Made by a program: the position numbers and the translations under genes
The notes under the pieces: generated by a model
Database searches by the model: none
What the model was told of the DNA's origin: nothing
What the model saw: only the letters and a program-made list of their open reading frames with translations
Source of the DNA: Candidatus Gastranaerophilales bacterium
GTDB taxonomy: Bacteria; Cyanobacteriota; Vampirovibrionia; Gastranaerophilales; Gastranaerophilaceae
Length of the DNA: 42,729 bases
Assembly (NCBI GenBank): GCA_944325945.1
Contig: CALVBW010000021.1
Coordinates: forward strand, 1 to 42,729
Direction: 5' to 3'
Shown: positions 7,955-15,357 of the stretch, piece by piece
How positions within the stretch are numbered: position 1 is the first letter of the stretch
Layout of the letters: the number at the start of each line of letters is the position of its first letter

Positions 7955-8037
7955 AAATTTAATCCCTTAATGTGTCACATTATAGCATAAAAATAAAAAG
8001 TTCAAAATAGTACCTGAAAAAAGAAAGGAGAAAAAGT

Positions 8038-8079
8038 ATGAAAATTGTCAACAAAGGTTACACTTTATCAGCAGCATAA
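8038..8079 (+). pseudogene. 13-codon mini-ORF with a full-strength RBS, possible gene remnant
   Basis: AAGAAAGGAGAAAAAGT precedes an ATG that opens MKIVNKGYTLSAA and then stops. The RBS is of the same strong type as those before the sheath and gp25-like genes, yet the product is only 13 residues. It may be the start of a tail gene destroyed when the antisense gene entered the operon, or a leader peptide. An 8-bp stem (AATGCCGC/GCGGCATT, 8096-8125) follows within 20 bases. Confidence 0.4.
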
Positions 8080-8095
8080 AAATTACTGAGAATAA

Positions 8096-8125
8096 AATGC
8101 CGCAGGAGAAGTTCATTGCGGCATT
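8096..8125 (+). other. Stem-loop before the tail fibre gene
   Basis: AATGCCGC and GCGGCATT form a perfect 8-bp stem with a 14-base loop, 38 bases before the fibre gene start. There is no U-run behind it, so it is not a typical terminator. It could protect the fibre mRNA end or be part of the remnant to its left. Confidence 0.45.
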
Positions 8126-8163
8126 TACGTTGGAACAAAATATTTAAGTGAAAGGCGGTAAAA

Positions 8164-9786
8164 ATGACAAAACCAACAAAGCCTAATATCAATTTTCCAG
8201 AAGGATTTGCGATAGAGGGTCAGAAAACAGATTTTTTAGACGAACAAATTCAAAACGGGTTTGATCCTGTAGACCCGGATGTACTTGCAGGTGACAATTT
8301 AAACAAACTCATAGACGACACCTATAAAGGCCTGCACTACTCAATGGACGGAGTAAACGACCTTTATAAAGGAGCTGTACTTTACGACGAAACCGAAACC
8401 TATACGAATAAGTCAATTGTTTTTAATATTGACGAAAACGGCAACGCAGCTGTTTATCAATCACTGGTTAATGACAATACCGGTAACGCCCTGACTGACG
8501 GGACGAAGTGGCAGAAAATCGAACCCTGCCTGAAAGACCGCGTGACGAACTGCATAAGCGAGTTACCTAAGGGAGTGGAATACGAACTGGCAGACGGTAC
8601 ATTAACCATAAAAGCGGGAAGCATACTGCAGGTGCCTTACGGAGTAGAAGACTTAACCTCAACCTACCCTGTAGGGGCGACGTTTCTGAACGATAATTTC
8701 AAGGTAACAGACACCCAGTATGCATATAACAAATTTCAAGTCTGGGTAGAGGTGCAGACAGATATAACATATAGTAAAATAAGCACAACTACGTCAAAAT
8801 ATTATTTTGCAATAAGTATAACCGGAAATCAAGGACTAGTATTAAGAACGGGTATAAGCGGAACATCCGCACCGACAAGCGAGCTGGTATTGTATTACAA
8901 TACCAATACAAATCTCGTATCATTTACCGAAGAGGACAGTACAACTCCGGAAACCGATGTAGTGTCTTTACCGTTGTTTGAAGGACAAAGTGACGGAGAA
9001 TATTCTTTAGGGAGCATAGATAACATATATAATCCTGTAAGCTATATAGGCACCACCTGCTTTATGAATAAAGGAGTAAAGATATTAGCGCCTGCGGGGA
9101 GAAATGAGAACGGGACATTAAAGAATGTGGAATATAAGCTTGGAACTGCATATACATTTAATGCGCCGTCAACAGATACATATTACCTGTATTTGAATGC
9201 AACAAGCGGAAGTATTCGGATGTGCTGGATACAATCAACATTTATAAGTAATGAAAAACCGGTATTATTAAGCGGCACAACAAATGCAATGTGGATTAAC
9301 CCGCAAACAAATGAAATAAAGGTATCCAATGACGGAGGTGCAAGCTGGGAAGAATTTATAGCGGCAAAAGTAGGAATAATAAAAGACGGAGTTGTATACT
9401 CAAAAGAGCCTTTGGAACTGCTGAAACAAACAGACGGGAAAAAGATATCAGGTTTATCAATGCCGTCAGAGACCCCTGTGGCATTAACACTCGGGGCGAG
9501 CGGAAGTGAGTATACGTCTCCCGCAAACGGATATTTTTACTGTCAGGTAACAAATAGCGGAGCAGTGGGTCATTATTATTTGACGGCAACACTTTCGGAT
9601 AAGGAAGATAATTTCCTGATGACATCACGCTGTAATACATATGCGCCGAATACAACAAGCGATTATTCAAATCAGGTAATAATTCCGGCACGTCAAGGTC
9701 AAAAAGTGACAATAACCTATACAAACAATAACAGACAAATAACAAAAACGCTTAGATTTATTTATGCACAAGGAGAGGTGGAATAA
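8164..9786 (+). CDS. Tail fibre / receptor-binding protein
   Basis: This 540-residue protein starts at ATG with GAAAGGCGG upstream. The N-terminal 80 residues are acidic and polar (DPVDPDVLAGDNLNKLIDD) as in tail-fibre attachment regions. A segment at about 75-120 (KGAVLYDETETYTNKSIVF, then AVYQSLVNDNTGN) resembles carbohydrate-binding or fibre-linker repeats. The rest is beta-rich with many Ser, Thr, Asn and Gly. The last 90 residues (TSPANGYFYCQVTNSGA) look like a jelly-roll-type tip. Purine-rich codon use matches the middle of the J gene and differs from the baseplate genes. Fibres usually evolve by module exchange, which fits. The receptor is unknown. Confidence 0.65.
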   Translation: MTKPTKPNINFPEGFAIEGQKTDFLDEQIQNGFDPVDPDVLAGDNLNKLIDDTYKGLHYSMDGVNDLYKGAVLYDETETYTNKSIVFNIDENGNAAVYQSLVNDNTGNALTDGTKWQKIEPCLKDRVTNCISELPKGVEYELADGTLTIKAGSILQVPYGVEDLTSTYPVGATFLNDNFKVTDTQYAYNKFQVWVEVQTDITYSKISTTTSKYYFAISITGNQGLVLRTGISGTSAPTSELVLYYNTNTNLVSFTEEDSTTPETDVVSLPLFEGQSDGEYSLGSIDNIYNPVSYIGTTCFMNKGVKILAPAGRNENGTLKNVEYKLGTAYTFNAPSTDTYYLYLNATSGSIRMCWIQSTFISNEKPVLLSGTTNAMWINPQTNEIKVSNDGGASWEEFIAAKVGIIKDGVVYSKEPLELLKQTDGKKISGLSMPSETPVALTLGASGSEYTSPANGYFYCQVTNSGAVGHYYLTATLSDKEDNFLMTSRCNTYAPNTTSDYSNQVIIPARQGQKVTITYTNNNRQITKTLRFIYAQGEVE

Positions 9787-10385
9787 TGTATTACGTAGAA
9801 AAAGAAAACGAAATAGTATTGTATGACACAGATAAAACCAGATTGGAACAAACAATAAACTTTATGCCGCAGTATGCGGGCTTGGAAATAAAAGAAACAG
9901 ACCGCCCGATAGTGGAATTTGAGTTTGCGGACACGGAAGAATACGCACAGGCAGAGGCTCAGAGGGAACGTCAAAGGCTGAATCTTTTGAATTTAACAAA
10001 GGCGGATGTACTTCTGGCATTGTATGAAGATAAAGGCTTAACGCCTGACGACATAAAAGAAATGCTGAAAGATAACGTGCCTGCGTTAATCAAATTCGAC
10101 TATGCAAGCTCATATTATCGCGGCGATGAGGTGGTAAATACTCTCGGGCTTGCTTTAGGCTATACGACAGAGGAAATGGACTATCTGTTTGAGAATAAAA
10201 CATTCCCGCAGGATGTGTCTTCCGATACGGATGATGACAGTGATACAGATAATGATTCAGACAGTGACGCGGATACTGACACGGACAGTGACACTGATAA
10301 TGATAGCGACACAGATAGTGACAACGACACCGACACTGATTTGGACAGCGACACAGATAATGAAGAAAGCGAGGTAACAGAATGA
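9786..10385 (+). CDS. Tail-fibre-associated protein with Asp/Ser/Thr-rich tail
   Basis: This 199-residue protein has an ATG overlapping the fibre stop by one base (TAATG), so the two are translationally coupled. The first part (MYYVEKENEIVLYDTDKTRL) is an alpha/beta domain. A charged helix (residues 55-72) and an LGLALGYTTEEMDYLF helix follow. From about residue 143 to the end the protein is almost only Asp, Ser, Thr and Asn (for example TDSDTDNDSDTDSDNDTD), probably disordered and strongly acidic. Position suggests a fibre assembly or attachment role. No known family is recognised for the tail. Confidence 0.6.
   Translation: MYYVEKENEIVLYDTDKTRLEQTINFMPQYAGLEIKETDRPIVEFEFADTEEYAQAEAQRERQRLNLLNLTKADVLLALYEDKGLTPDDIKEMLKDNVPALIKFDYASSYYRGDEVVNTLGLALGYTTEEMDYLFENKTFPQDVSSDTDDDSDTDNDSDSDADTDTDSDTDNDSDTDSDNDTDTDLDSDTDNEESEVTE
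10215..10365 (+). repeat. Low-complexity GAY-rich coding repeat
   Basis: About 50 codons alternate GAT/GAC with AGT/AGC, ACA/ACT and AAT. The repetition produces long shadow ORFs in other frames and is likely prone to length change by slippage. Confidence 0.75.
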
Positions 10386-10606
10386 ACGAAGAAATGAAAC
10401 AGGCATTGTTGGAATGCTGCGAAAGAAACTGCGAAGTATTAAGCCCTTCTGTTGTAGCTTTTATGCAGGATTTGGTAAACACAGCGATTGAAACATCCGA
10501 CACCAAAGTGGATGATATGTTTGTACCTATCATTAATATGGGATTTGATGTTCTGGATGATTTTCTTGCAAACCAGATTGACAAAATCGACGGGGTAGAA
10601 GGGTAA
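10382..10606 (+). CDS. Small phage protein of unknown function (74 aa)
   Basis: It starts in an ATGA overlap with the gene before and ends in a TAATGG overlap with the gene after, so it is embedded in a tightly coupled late operon. It is predicted mostly helical, with two Cys near the N-terminus (ECCERNC). It has no signal peptide or membrane segment. No family is recognised. Coupling to the fibre and lysis genes suggests a virion or lysis accessory. Confidence 0.65.
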   Translation: MNEEMKQALLECCERNCEVLSPSVVAFMQDLVNTAIETSDTKVDDMFVPIINMGFDVLDDFLANQIDKIDGVEG

Positions 10607-10848
10607 TGGATGTAGCGGATGCAATTAAATCAGTCGGAGAGGCTTTTACGAGCCTCTTCAACTGGTTAAGGACAAACAAGGAAGAACAATCCGAAACCCA
10701 GTTGATAAAAGATAAAAAACGCCTTAAATCGGCAGCAAATATTGCGGAGGAAATCTTTGATATTACGGATAAATACAAGGACTTTTTTGACGCAAACGAC
10801 ACTGAAAATTACGACAAATTACGAAAAAAATTTGACAAAAAGGACTGA
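10606..10848 (+). CDS. Small phage protein of unknown function (80 aa)
   Basis: Its ATG overlaps the preceding stop by one base. The protein is mostly charged helix: an amphipathic N-terminal helix (VGEAFTSLFNWLRTNK), then Lys/Asp-rich helices to the end. It has no membrane segment or known motif. It lies between the 74-residue gene and the holin-like gene in the lysis end of the operon. Confidence 0.62.
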   Translation: MDVADAIKSVGEAFTSLFNWLRTNKEEQSETQLIKDKKRLKSAANIAEEIFDITDKYKDFFDANDTENYDKLRKKFDKKD

Positions 10849-10850
10849 AT

Positions 10851-11261
10851 ATGCCGGAACAACCTGATAAATGTTTTGAACATCATATGATGCTCAAAGC
10901 TGAACTTGAAAATTTTAAAAAAGAATTTGATGATTTGACCCGAAGCTGCCGTGATATGCACTGTTTCTTTTTCGGCGGTATAACCCAGTCGGACGGACAT
11001 ATTTCGTTTGTTGACAAGGTCAACAGTCTTTATGATTCCCAGCAAAATACCCGCAAGTTTTACAATACTTTTTTGAGTATTTTCGGAGGGTTAATTGTAA
11101 CGGGACTCATAAGTCTCGGAATAGGTATCCATACGCTTTCCGTGACAAGCTCGACACTCGAGGATGTGATGGCAAATACAAGTCAAATCCGGCAGGAACA
11201 AATGGAAATCCGGCTGGAAGTTGCGCAATTAAAAGCAAAGGAGAAAAATGAAACTTACTGA
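10851..11261 (+). CDS. Holin-like membrane protein (136 aa)
   Basis: The protein has a charged N-terminal helix, one clear membrane segment at about residues 72-96 (FLSIFGGLIVTGLISLGIGI is its centre) and a C-terminal coiled coil (residues 108-131, IRQEQMEIRLEVAQLKAK). Placement directly before the endolysin, with a 14-base overlap, suggests a holin or a phage membrane accessory of the XhlA/class III kind. An alternative is an endolysin-export or spanin-like role. Function is inferred from topology and position only. Confidence 0.55.
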   Translation: MPEQPDKCFEHHMMLKAELENFKKEFDDLTRSCRDMHCFFFGGITQSDGHISFVDKVNSLYDSQQNTRKFYNTFLSIFGGLIVTGLISLGIGIHTLSVTSSTLEDVMANTSQIRQEQMEIRLEVAQLKAKEKNETY

Positions 11262-11667
11262 CAATTTTACGATAAACGAACTTACATATTCGGTGACGGC
11301 TGCGGCGAATAATATAGATAACCGTCCGTCAGTTGAAGTGATAGCAAATTTAAAAGCATTATGCGAAAACGTTTTGCAGCCGCTGCGAAATCATTTGGGT
11401 TGTCCGGTAATTGTTACAAGCGGTTACAGGTCACCCGAGTTAAATAAAAAAATAGGCGGCAAACAAAATTCTCAGCACCTGAAAGGTCAGGCGGCGGATT
11501 TTGTGGTGCCGCAGAAGAATTTGGAAGACATTTTCAGTTATATAAAAAATACTCTTCCTTTTGATCAGCTGCTTCTGGAAACGGGTAAAGCCGGCAAATG
11601 GATTCATGTTTCCTTTTGCTCAAACGGCTACAACAGACGCCAGGCTGTTGACAATTACCTTTCATAA
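11248..11667 (+). CDS. Endolysin, peptidase M15 family (D-Ala-D-Ala / L-Ala-D-Glu peptidase)
   Basis: This 139-residue zinc peptidase is of the M15_3/VanY-like type. The motif S-Q-H77-L-K-G-Q-A-A-D84 carries two zinc ligands and W-I-H120-V-S the third; E111 is the likely catalytic acid. SGYRSPELNKKIGG (58-71) is the usual preceding block. It has no signal peptide, as expected for an enzyme released by a holin. It cuts peptide bonds of peptidoglycan to lyse the host. It is the last gene of the operon and a strong terminator follows 16 bases after the stop. Confidence 0.9.
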   Translation: MKLTDNFTINELTYSVTAAANNIDNRPSVEVIANLKALCENVLQPLRNHLGCPVIVTSGYRSPELNKKIGGKQNSQHLKGQAADFVVPQKNLEDIFSYIKNTLPFDQLLLETGKAGKWIHVSFCSNGYNRRQAVDNYLS

Positions 11668-11683
11668 TCTTTAATCCTTCGAA

Positions 11684-11711
11684 CCCCTGCCTCCTGCAGG
11701 GGCTTTTTTTA
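11684..11711 (+). terminator. Terminator of the phage late operon
   Basis: CCCCTGC pairs with GCAGGGG across a five-base loop, followed by CTTTTTTT. This is a textbook intrinsic terminator and marks the end of the tail-lysis transcript. Confidence 0.92.
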
Positions 11712-11921
11712 TATCCCGAAATCAATATAAATCCTCGCACGCTCTATTGAATAAGTTGAGTAATCCTCATTTTTCGTCTGTTTGATTTTATTTCTGTTTT
11801 CAAGATAGCGCTTGAAGTTCAGGGCTTTGGAATTTGATTTGTAAATCCCTTTTACCTGTTTTTCGCCGACAAAGGGGTCATATTTGTACAGAATAAAAAT
11901 TTCTTCTTTTGAAACATCCAT
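11709..11921 (-). CDS. Small protein of unknown function (70 aa)
   Basis: This 70-residue protein has the pattern I-F-I-L-Y-K-Y-D...V-K-G-I-Y-K-S-N-S-K-A-L at its N-terminus. That resembles small DUF7336-like proteins in which a strand is followed by a G-x-Y-x-S and a helix. Lys and Glu are frequent, and there is no signal peptide. No good Shine-Dalgarno lies before the ATG at 11921. It ends inside the T-run of the phage terminator on the other strand, so the two are convergent. It could be the first host gene beyond the prophage or the prophage's last gene. Confidence 0.5.
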   Translation of the reverse strand: MDVSKEEIFILYKYDPFVGEKQVKGIYKSNSKALNFKRYLENRNKIKQTKNEDYSTYSIERARIYIDFGI

Positions 11922-11957
11922 AGCAACAATATGGAATATTTTTTCGTTTTGTCAAAA

Positions 11958-11983
11958 GCGGGCGGTATAAATTTACCGTCCGC
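11958..11983 (-). terminator. Terminator of the hsp20 transcript
   Basis: GCGGGCGGTA and TACCGTCCGC form a 10-bp stem (one G-U) around a six-base loop. Read on the minus strand it is followed by CTTTTG. It lies just after the hsp20 stop. Confidence 0.55.
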
Positions 11984-12010
11984 CGTTTAGGAGTTGCTAA
12001 TGAAAAAAAA

Positions 12011-12466
12011 TTATTTAACCGTTAATTTCTTTTTAGATTCTTTTTCCATATGAACTTTAGGTGCGTGGATTTTTAATACACCGTGTTCAAGTTTAGCATC
12101 TGTTTTTTCGACATCAATTTCTTCAGGGAAGTAAACAGTTCTTGAGAATTCGCCGTATTTGAATTCTGATTTTTTGTAAGATGTTTCTTCTTCCTCGGTT
12201 TCTTCTTCTTTTCTGGCGTTGATAGTAATATATTTTTTATCAATGTCAATATCAAGATCTTCTTTTTTAACCCCGGGTAATTCTGCTTTTACGACAAATT
12301 CTTTGCCTTTATCTGTCATTTCGACGGGCATTGAGTATTTGTCCATATCTTCCCAGTAGGCAGCTTCCGGAAAATAGCTGTCAAAGTGTCGGTTCAGTAA
12401 TGAGCTTATTTCATCATTAACTGTTCTTATAAAATTCTCCGGTGTTTTTCTAACTAAAAATTTCAT
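12011..12466 (-). CDS. Small heat shock protein, Hsp20 family
   Basis: This 151-residue protein has an alpha-crystallin domain (about residues 45-140) containing the V-K-A-E-L-P-G-V-K-K-E-D-L-D-I block, and ends in K-L-T-V-K. Hsp20 proteins are ATP-independent holdases that bind unfolding proteins in the cytoplasm. I choose the ATG at 12466 because AAAGGAG lies eight bases before it; the longer frame starts at TTG and includes that RBS. An insert rich in Glu (RKEEETEEEETSYKKSE) sits in the beta5-beta6 loop region. It is a single-gene unit, transcribed away from the repeat element at 12573. Confidence 0.93.
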   Translation of the reverse strand: MKFLVRKTPENFIRTVNDEISSLLNRHFDSYFPEAAYWEDMDKYSMPVEMTDKGKEFVVKAELPGVKKEDLDIDIDKKYITINARKEEETEEEETSYKKSEFKYGEFSRTVYFPEEIDVEKTDAKLEHGVLKIHAPKVHMEKESKKKLTVK

Positions 12467-12572
12467 ATTCAACACTCCTTTCAAATTTCCTTACTCTCTA
12501 CACTTACGTTATAACTCTGTTTTTGCGAAAACCGTTTGTTTTTAACCAAAAATTAACAATTAATGTAAAAAG

Positions 12573-12707
12573 TGAATAAGTAAATAAGTGAATAAGGGAA
12601 TAAGGGAATAAGGGAATAAGTGTTATATAAAAAGCAATCTTGATAAAATTCCGCACAGATTAATCCATGATACAACTTATTCCCTTATTTACTTATTCCC
12701 CTATTCC
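12573..12707 (+). repeat. Dispersed element, family A, copy 1
   Basis: Six 8-bp units (TGAATAAG, TAAATAAG, TGAATAAG and three GGAATAAG; 12573-12620) form a left arm. A 55-bp core follows (12621-12675). A right arm has the inverse units (CTTATTCC, CTTATTTA, CTTATTCC, CCTATTCC; 12676-12707). The arms can pair into a long hairpin. The core matches the inverted copy at 40469-40523 in 49 of 55 positions and its right 25 bp match 15207-15231 in 24 of 25. It lies between hsp20 and the methyltransferase gene. Confidence 0.85.
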
Positions 12708-12716
12708 CTATATAAT
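12688..12716 (+). promoter_or_regulatory. Promoter of the RNA methyltransferase gene, probably leaderless
   Basis: TTTACT - 17 bases - TATAAT, with the -10 box ending seven bases before the ATG at 12724. The -35 box and most of the spacer lie in the right arm of the repeat element. No Shine-Dalgarno is present, so transcription likely starts at or next to the start codon. Confidence 0.6.
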
Positions 12717-12723
12717 AGCAACC

Positions 12724-14079
12724 ATGGATAACGAATTAACGGTAAGAATAGAAAGTTTATCCAATCTCGGATACGGAATAGCGCGAGCAGACGGAGCCGT
12801 AATATTTACGGAAGGTGCGTGCCCCGGTGACCTTGCAAAAATACGGATTACCGGACGTAATAAAACGTATTATAATGCCAGAGTCGTTGAAGTTCTTGAA
12901 CCTTCCCCGCACCGTGTCAAACCTTTCTGCGCTATGCAAAAAGTATGCGGCGCCTGCCAGCTTCAGTTTATTGATTACGATTATCAATTGGAGCTAAAAC
13001 GCAGTGTAGTCGAGGATACAATGCGAAAAATCGGCGGGATTGATATTAAAATTCATAACACAATTCCAAGCCCTCAGATAAAAGAATACAGACACAAAAT
13101 TCAATATCCTGTTGCTCAGACAAAAGTGTCAAAGCGGTTTTTGGCGGGGTATTACAAATCCGGCACTCACGAAATTGTCAATATCAAGCACTGTCCCATA
13201 CAGCCTGAAATTTGCGATGAAATCATTGATTTTGTAAGAGAAAATGCTTTTGTATACGGTATTTCGGCTTATGATGAAAAAACTCATACGGGGATTTTGC
13301 GGCACGTTATTATAAGAAATTCCGTATCAACCGGCAAAAATCTTGTTGTATTAGTTGTAAATTCAGACAAAATTCCGCCTGAAGTTCAAAGATTTGCCGG
13401 GGCTTTGTATGAAGCATTTGAGGAAGTGTCCGGGGTTTGTGTAAATTTTAATACAAAAAAGACAAACGTAATTCAGGGTAAGATTTCAAAATGCGCGGCG
13501 GGTGATGATTTTATAGAGGAAAAAATTCTGGATAAAACATTTTTAATCGGTGCCAACACGTTTTTTCAGGTTAATCCGAAAAGCGCGGAGAATATTTTCA
13601 GGTATGTAAAAGATTATATTGCGGAAAATTTTGAGAAACCGGTTATACTGGACGCCTATGCCGGTATCACGGCATTCGGAATATGCGTTTCTGATACTTG
13701 CGAAAAAGTTGTGAGCGTTGAAGAAAACGCTGATTCGTGTGAACTTGCCCGAAAATCTCTTGAATTAAATAATATAAAAAACGTTGAAATTCACAATATG
13801 GACGCAGGTGAATTTTTTGCGGAAGAAAAGAGGAAATTTGACGCAATAATTCTTGACCCGCCGCGGAAAGGCTGCACAAAAGAGGCTCTGGATAACGCGT
13901 TAAGGCTTGCAAAGGGCAAAATTATTTACGTAAGCTGCAACCCTGCGACTTTAGCCCGTGACTTGAAATATTTAACGGAAAACGGCGCTGTTGTCGAAAG
14001 TATTCAGCCGTTCGACATGTTTTGTCACACTTATCATATTGAAAATGTAGCTATTGTGGATTTTTCTCGAAATATTTGA
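12724..14079 (+). CDS. RNA (uracil-5-)-methyltransferase, RlmD/TrmA family
   Basis: This 451-residue enzyme would methylate C5 of a uridine in 23S rRNA or tRNA with S-adenosylmethionine. It has an N-terminal TRAM domain (residues 3-58). C69, C75 and C78, plus a later Cys (HCPIQ), are the [4Fe-4S] ligands. The SAM-binding motif is LDAYAGITAFG. The ILDPPRKGC motif and the catalytic loop VSCNPATLARDL hold the nucleophilic Cys. The ending HIENVAIV holds the general-base Glu. The ATG at 12724 is preferred to 12667, because the longer N-terminus would be encoded by the repeat element. The substrate position cannot be told from sequence. The 3' end overlaps the convergent gene by 29 bases. Confidence 0.9.
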   Translation: MDNELTVRIESLSNLGYGIARADGAVIFTEGACPGDLAKIRITGRNKTYYNARVVEVLEPSPHRVKPFCAMQKVCGACQLQFIDYDYQLELKRSVVEDTMRKIGGIDIKIHNTIPSPQIKEYRHKIQYPVAQTKVSKRFLAGYYKSGTHEIVNIKHCPIQPEICDEIIDFVRENAFVYGISAYDEKTHTGILRHVIIRNSVSTGKNLVVLVVNSDKIPPEVQRFAGALYEAFEEVSGVCVNFNTKKTNVIQGKISKCAAGDDFIEEKILDKTFLIGANTFFQVNPKSAENIFRYVKDYIAENFEKPVILDAYAGITAFGICVSDTCEKVVSVEENADSCELARKSLELNNIKNVEIHNMDAGEFFAEEKRKFDAIILDPPRKGCTKEALDNALRLAKGKIIYVSCNPATLARDLKYLTENGAVVESIQPFDMFCHTYHIENVAIVDFSRNI

Positions 14080-15067
14080 TGGAAGCACCGAACATAGCGT
14101 CTATATAATTTATGAGAGTAATGTCGTCTTTTTCGTCTTTGCGCAGCTGGATCAGTGCAAGTTCGCTGTTTTGTGCCTGTGTTCGTTTATGCCTGTAGTA
14201 ATCTTTGGTACGGTCTTTAAGCGCTGCAAAATAGTTGTTAATAAGGGCTTTATTTTCGGGTGAGAAAGTTATCGGCGCCACATCATCTATTTTGTAAAAA
14301 TCTTTATTTTTAGCGTTATCAAAAAGTTTTTTTGAAATTTTATTTCGCGCCTGAGTTTTAATCAGCTGGATATATCTATGCGCTTTAAACTCATTAGAGC
14401 CGATAGGAGCATCGGTAAAGTCAATATGCAGTTCGTCGAATTGTCTTATGAGGTTATAAACTTTTTCGGATTCAATGTGCTTCGCCTGAGCGTAATTTGG
14501 ACCGAAAAGGACAATGAGTTCGTGTTTAATTTTATTTTTTTTAGCTTTTTTCTCAACAAAACGCATTTGAATATCTTCGTAGCCGGATTTTTGCGGTTCG
14601 CCAATTCCTTCAAGTCTGAAATCAATATCAGGTTTGCCGTTTACTTTTGCAAGAACATAACCGTGTTCTTCCATTGAGGGAAGAAACTTGTTATAGATAA
14701 AGCTTGTATCATACGGGTTAGTCATATATATTGTTGTTCTAATTAAATCAGGTACATCAAAAGAGCCTGAGCGGGTAACTTTACTGCTTGTGGATTTTGC
14801 TGATTTAATTGGGTTTTGCATTGCATATTGGCGGTCAAATGTTACGCCGTATTCCTCAAGCTCTTTTGCGACATCTTCCAGAGTATCGAAGAAAATATCC
14901 GCATAAACCCTGTATTTATTCATGTTATGCTCGTGCTGCATTTCAAAAGAGTCTTTAATTGTAGACTGTCCGAAAGACGGCGTTTTAGCTTGAATCCGCG
15001 GACGGCTTACGCCGCTGGTATAATTTGTTTTAGTAATATAAAAATTATTTATCGGGTTGATGATCAT
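14051..15067 (-). CDS. Unknown protein with RelA/SpoT-like motifs
   Basis: This 338-residue protein begins with an Asn/Thr/Ser-rich stretch ending in TPSFGQ, a leader seen in several unknown genes of this window. The middle resembles the RelA/SpoT nucleotidyltransferase order: I-K-S-A-K-S-T-S-S-K (87-96), D-V-P-D-L-I-R-T-T-I-Y (104-114, compare D-x-x-G-x-R-I), S-G-Y-E-D-I-Q-M-R-F (161-170, compare G-Y-x-S-x-H), H-E-L-I-V-L-F (182-188, compare E-x-Q-I-R-T) and H-I-E-S-E-K-V-Y (197-204). The Gly, the His of GYxSxH and the QIRT arginine are not conserved, so activity is doubtful. The C-terminal 120 residues are charged helices. It is convergent with the methyltransferase. Similarity is by eye only. 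Confidence 0.55.
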   Translation of the reverse strand: MIINPINNFYITKTNYTSGVSRPRIQAKTPSFGQSTIKDSFEMQHEHNMNKYRVYADIFFDTLEDVAKELEEYGVTFDRQYAMQNPIKSAKSTSSKVTRSGSFDVPDLIRTTIYMTNPYDTSFIYNKFLPSMEEHGYVLAKVNGKPDIDFRLEGIGEPQKSGYEDIQMRFVEKKAKKNKIKHELIVLFGPNYAQAKHIESEKVYNLIRQFDELHIDFTDAPIGSNEFKAHRYIQLIKTQARNKISKKLFDNAKNKDFYKIDDVAPITFSPENKALINNYFAALKDRTKDYYRHKRTQAQNSELALIQLRKDEKDDITLINYIDAMFGASIKYFEKNPQ

Positions 15068-15206
15068 TATTTACCTTCCGATACCTCTAAAATTCCTGAA
15101 TAATTTTTTTATTCTTATTATCTCATAAATTGTTTAAATTTTTACATAAGTTTACAGATGCAGGCTATGTTAAAGATTTTGGACAGATCTGCGGATTGAA
15201 ATCATC

Positions 15207-15263
15207 CCGCACAGATTAATCTATGATACAACTTATTCCCCTATTCCCTTATTTACTTATTTC
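15207..15263 (+). repeat. Dispersed element, family A, copy 2 (truncated)
   Basis: Only the right part remains: 25 bp of core (15207-15231) and four 8-bp units of the right arm (CTTATTCC, CCTATTCC, CTTATTTA, CTTATTTC). The left arm and left core are missing. It lies in the 290-base gap upstream of nifJ, ending 16 bases before the nifJ -35 box. Confidence 0.8.
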
Positions 15264-15278
15264 TTTATACAAATTTTT

Positions 15279-15307
15279 TTGTCAACAAAACATGTTTGTA
15301 TTATGAT
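15279..15307 (+). promoter_or_regulatory. nifJ promoter
   Basis: TTGTCA - 17 bases - TATGAT is a near-consensus housekeeping promoter. It gives a 5' leader of about 44 bases that carries AAGGAGG ten bases before the nifJ ATG. Confidence 0.8.
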
Positions 15308-15357
15308 ATTAGGCGTAGGTAAATATTAAGTATAGCAAATAAGGAGGATATTTAATT

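Noticed and set aside
8164-9786. Diversity-generating retroelement target in the fibre gene
   Set aside because: No reverse transcriptase, template repeat or accessory gene is visible in this window.
10090-10584. ORFs of 62-164 codons in other frames over the Asp-rich repeat
   Set aside because: The repetitive GAY-AGY-ACN sequence keeps other frames open. Translations are His/Tyr/Cys/Arg- or Thr/Ile-rich low complexity with no RBS.
11600-12010. Right attachment site of the prophage
   Set aside because: No direct repeat or tRNA end could be recognised near the terminator, and the left end is outside the window, so no att pair can be proposed.
12573-12707. CRISPR or simple microsatellite at the 8-bp arrays
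   Set aside because: There are no spacers, and the inverted arrangement around a conserved core at distant loci is not that of a simple microsatellite.
12667-12723. Longer N-terminus of the RNA methyltransferase starting at 12667
   Set aside because: These codons lie in the repeat element and across the promoter -10 box. The protein family starts at the TRAM domain encoded from 12724.
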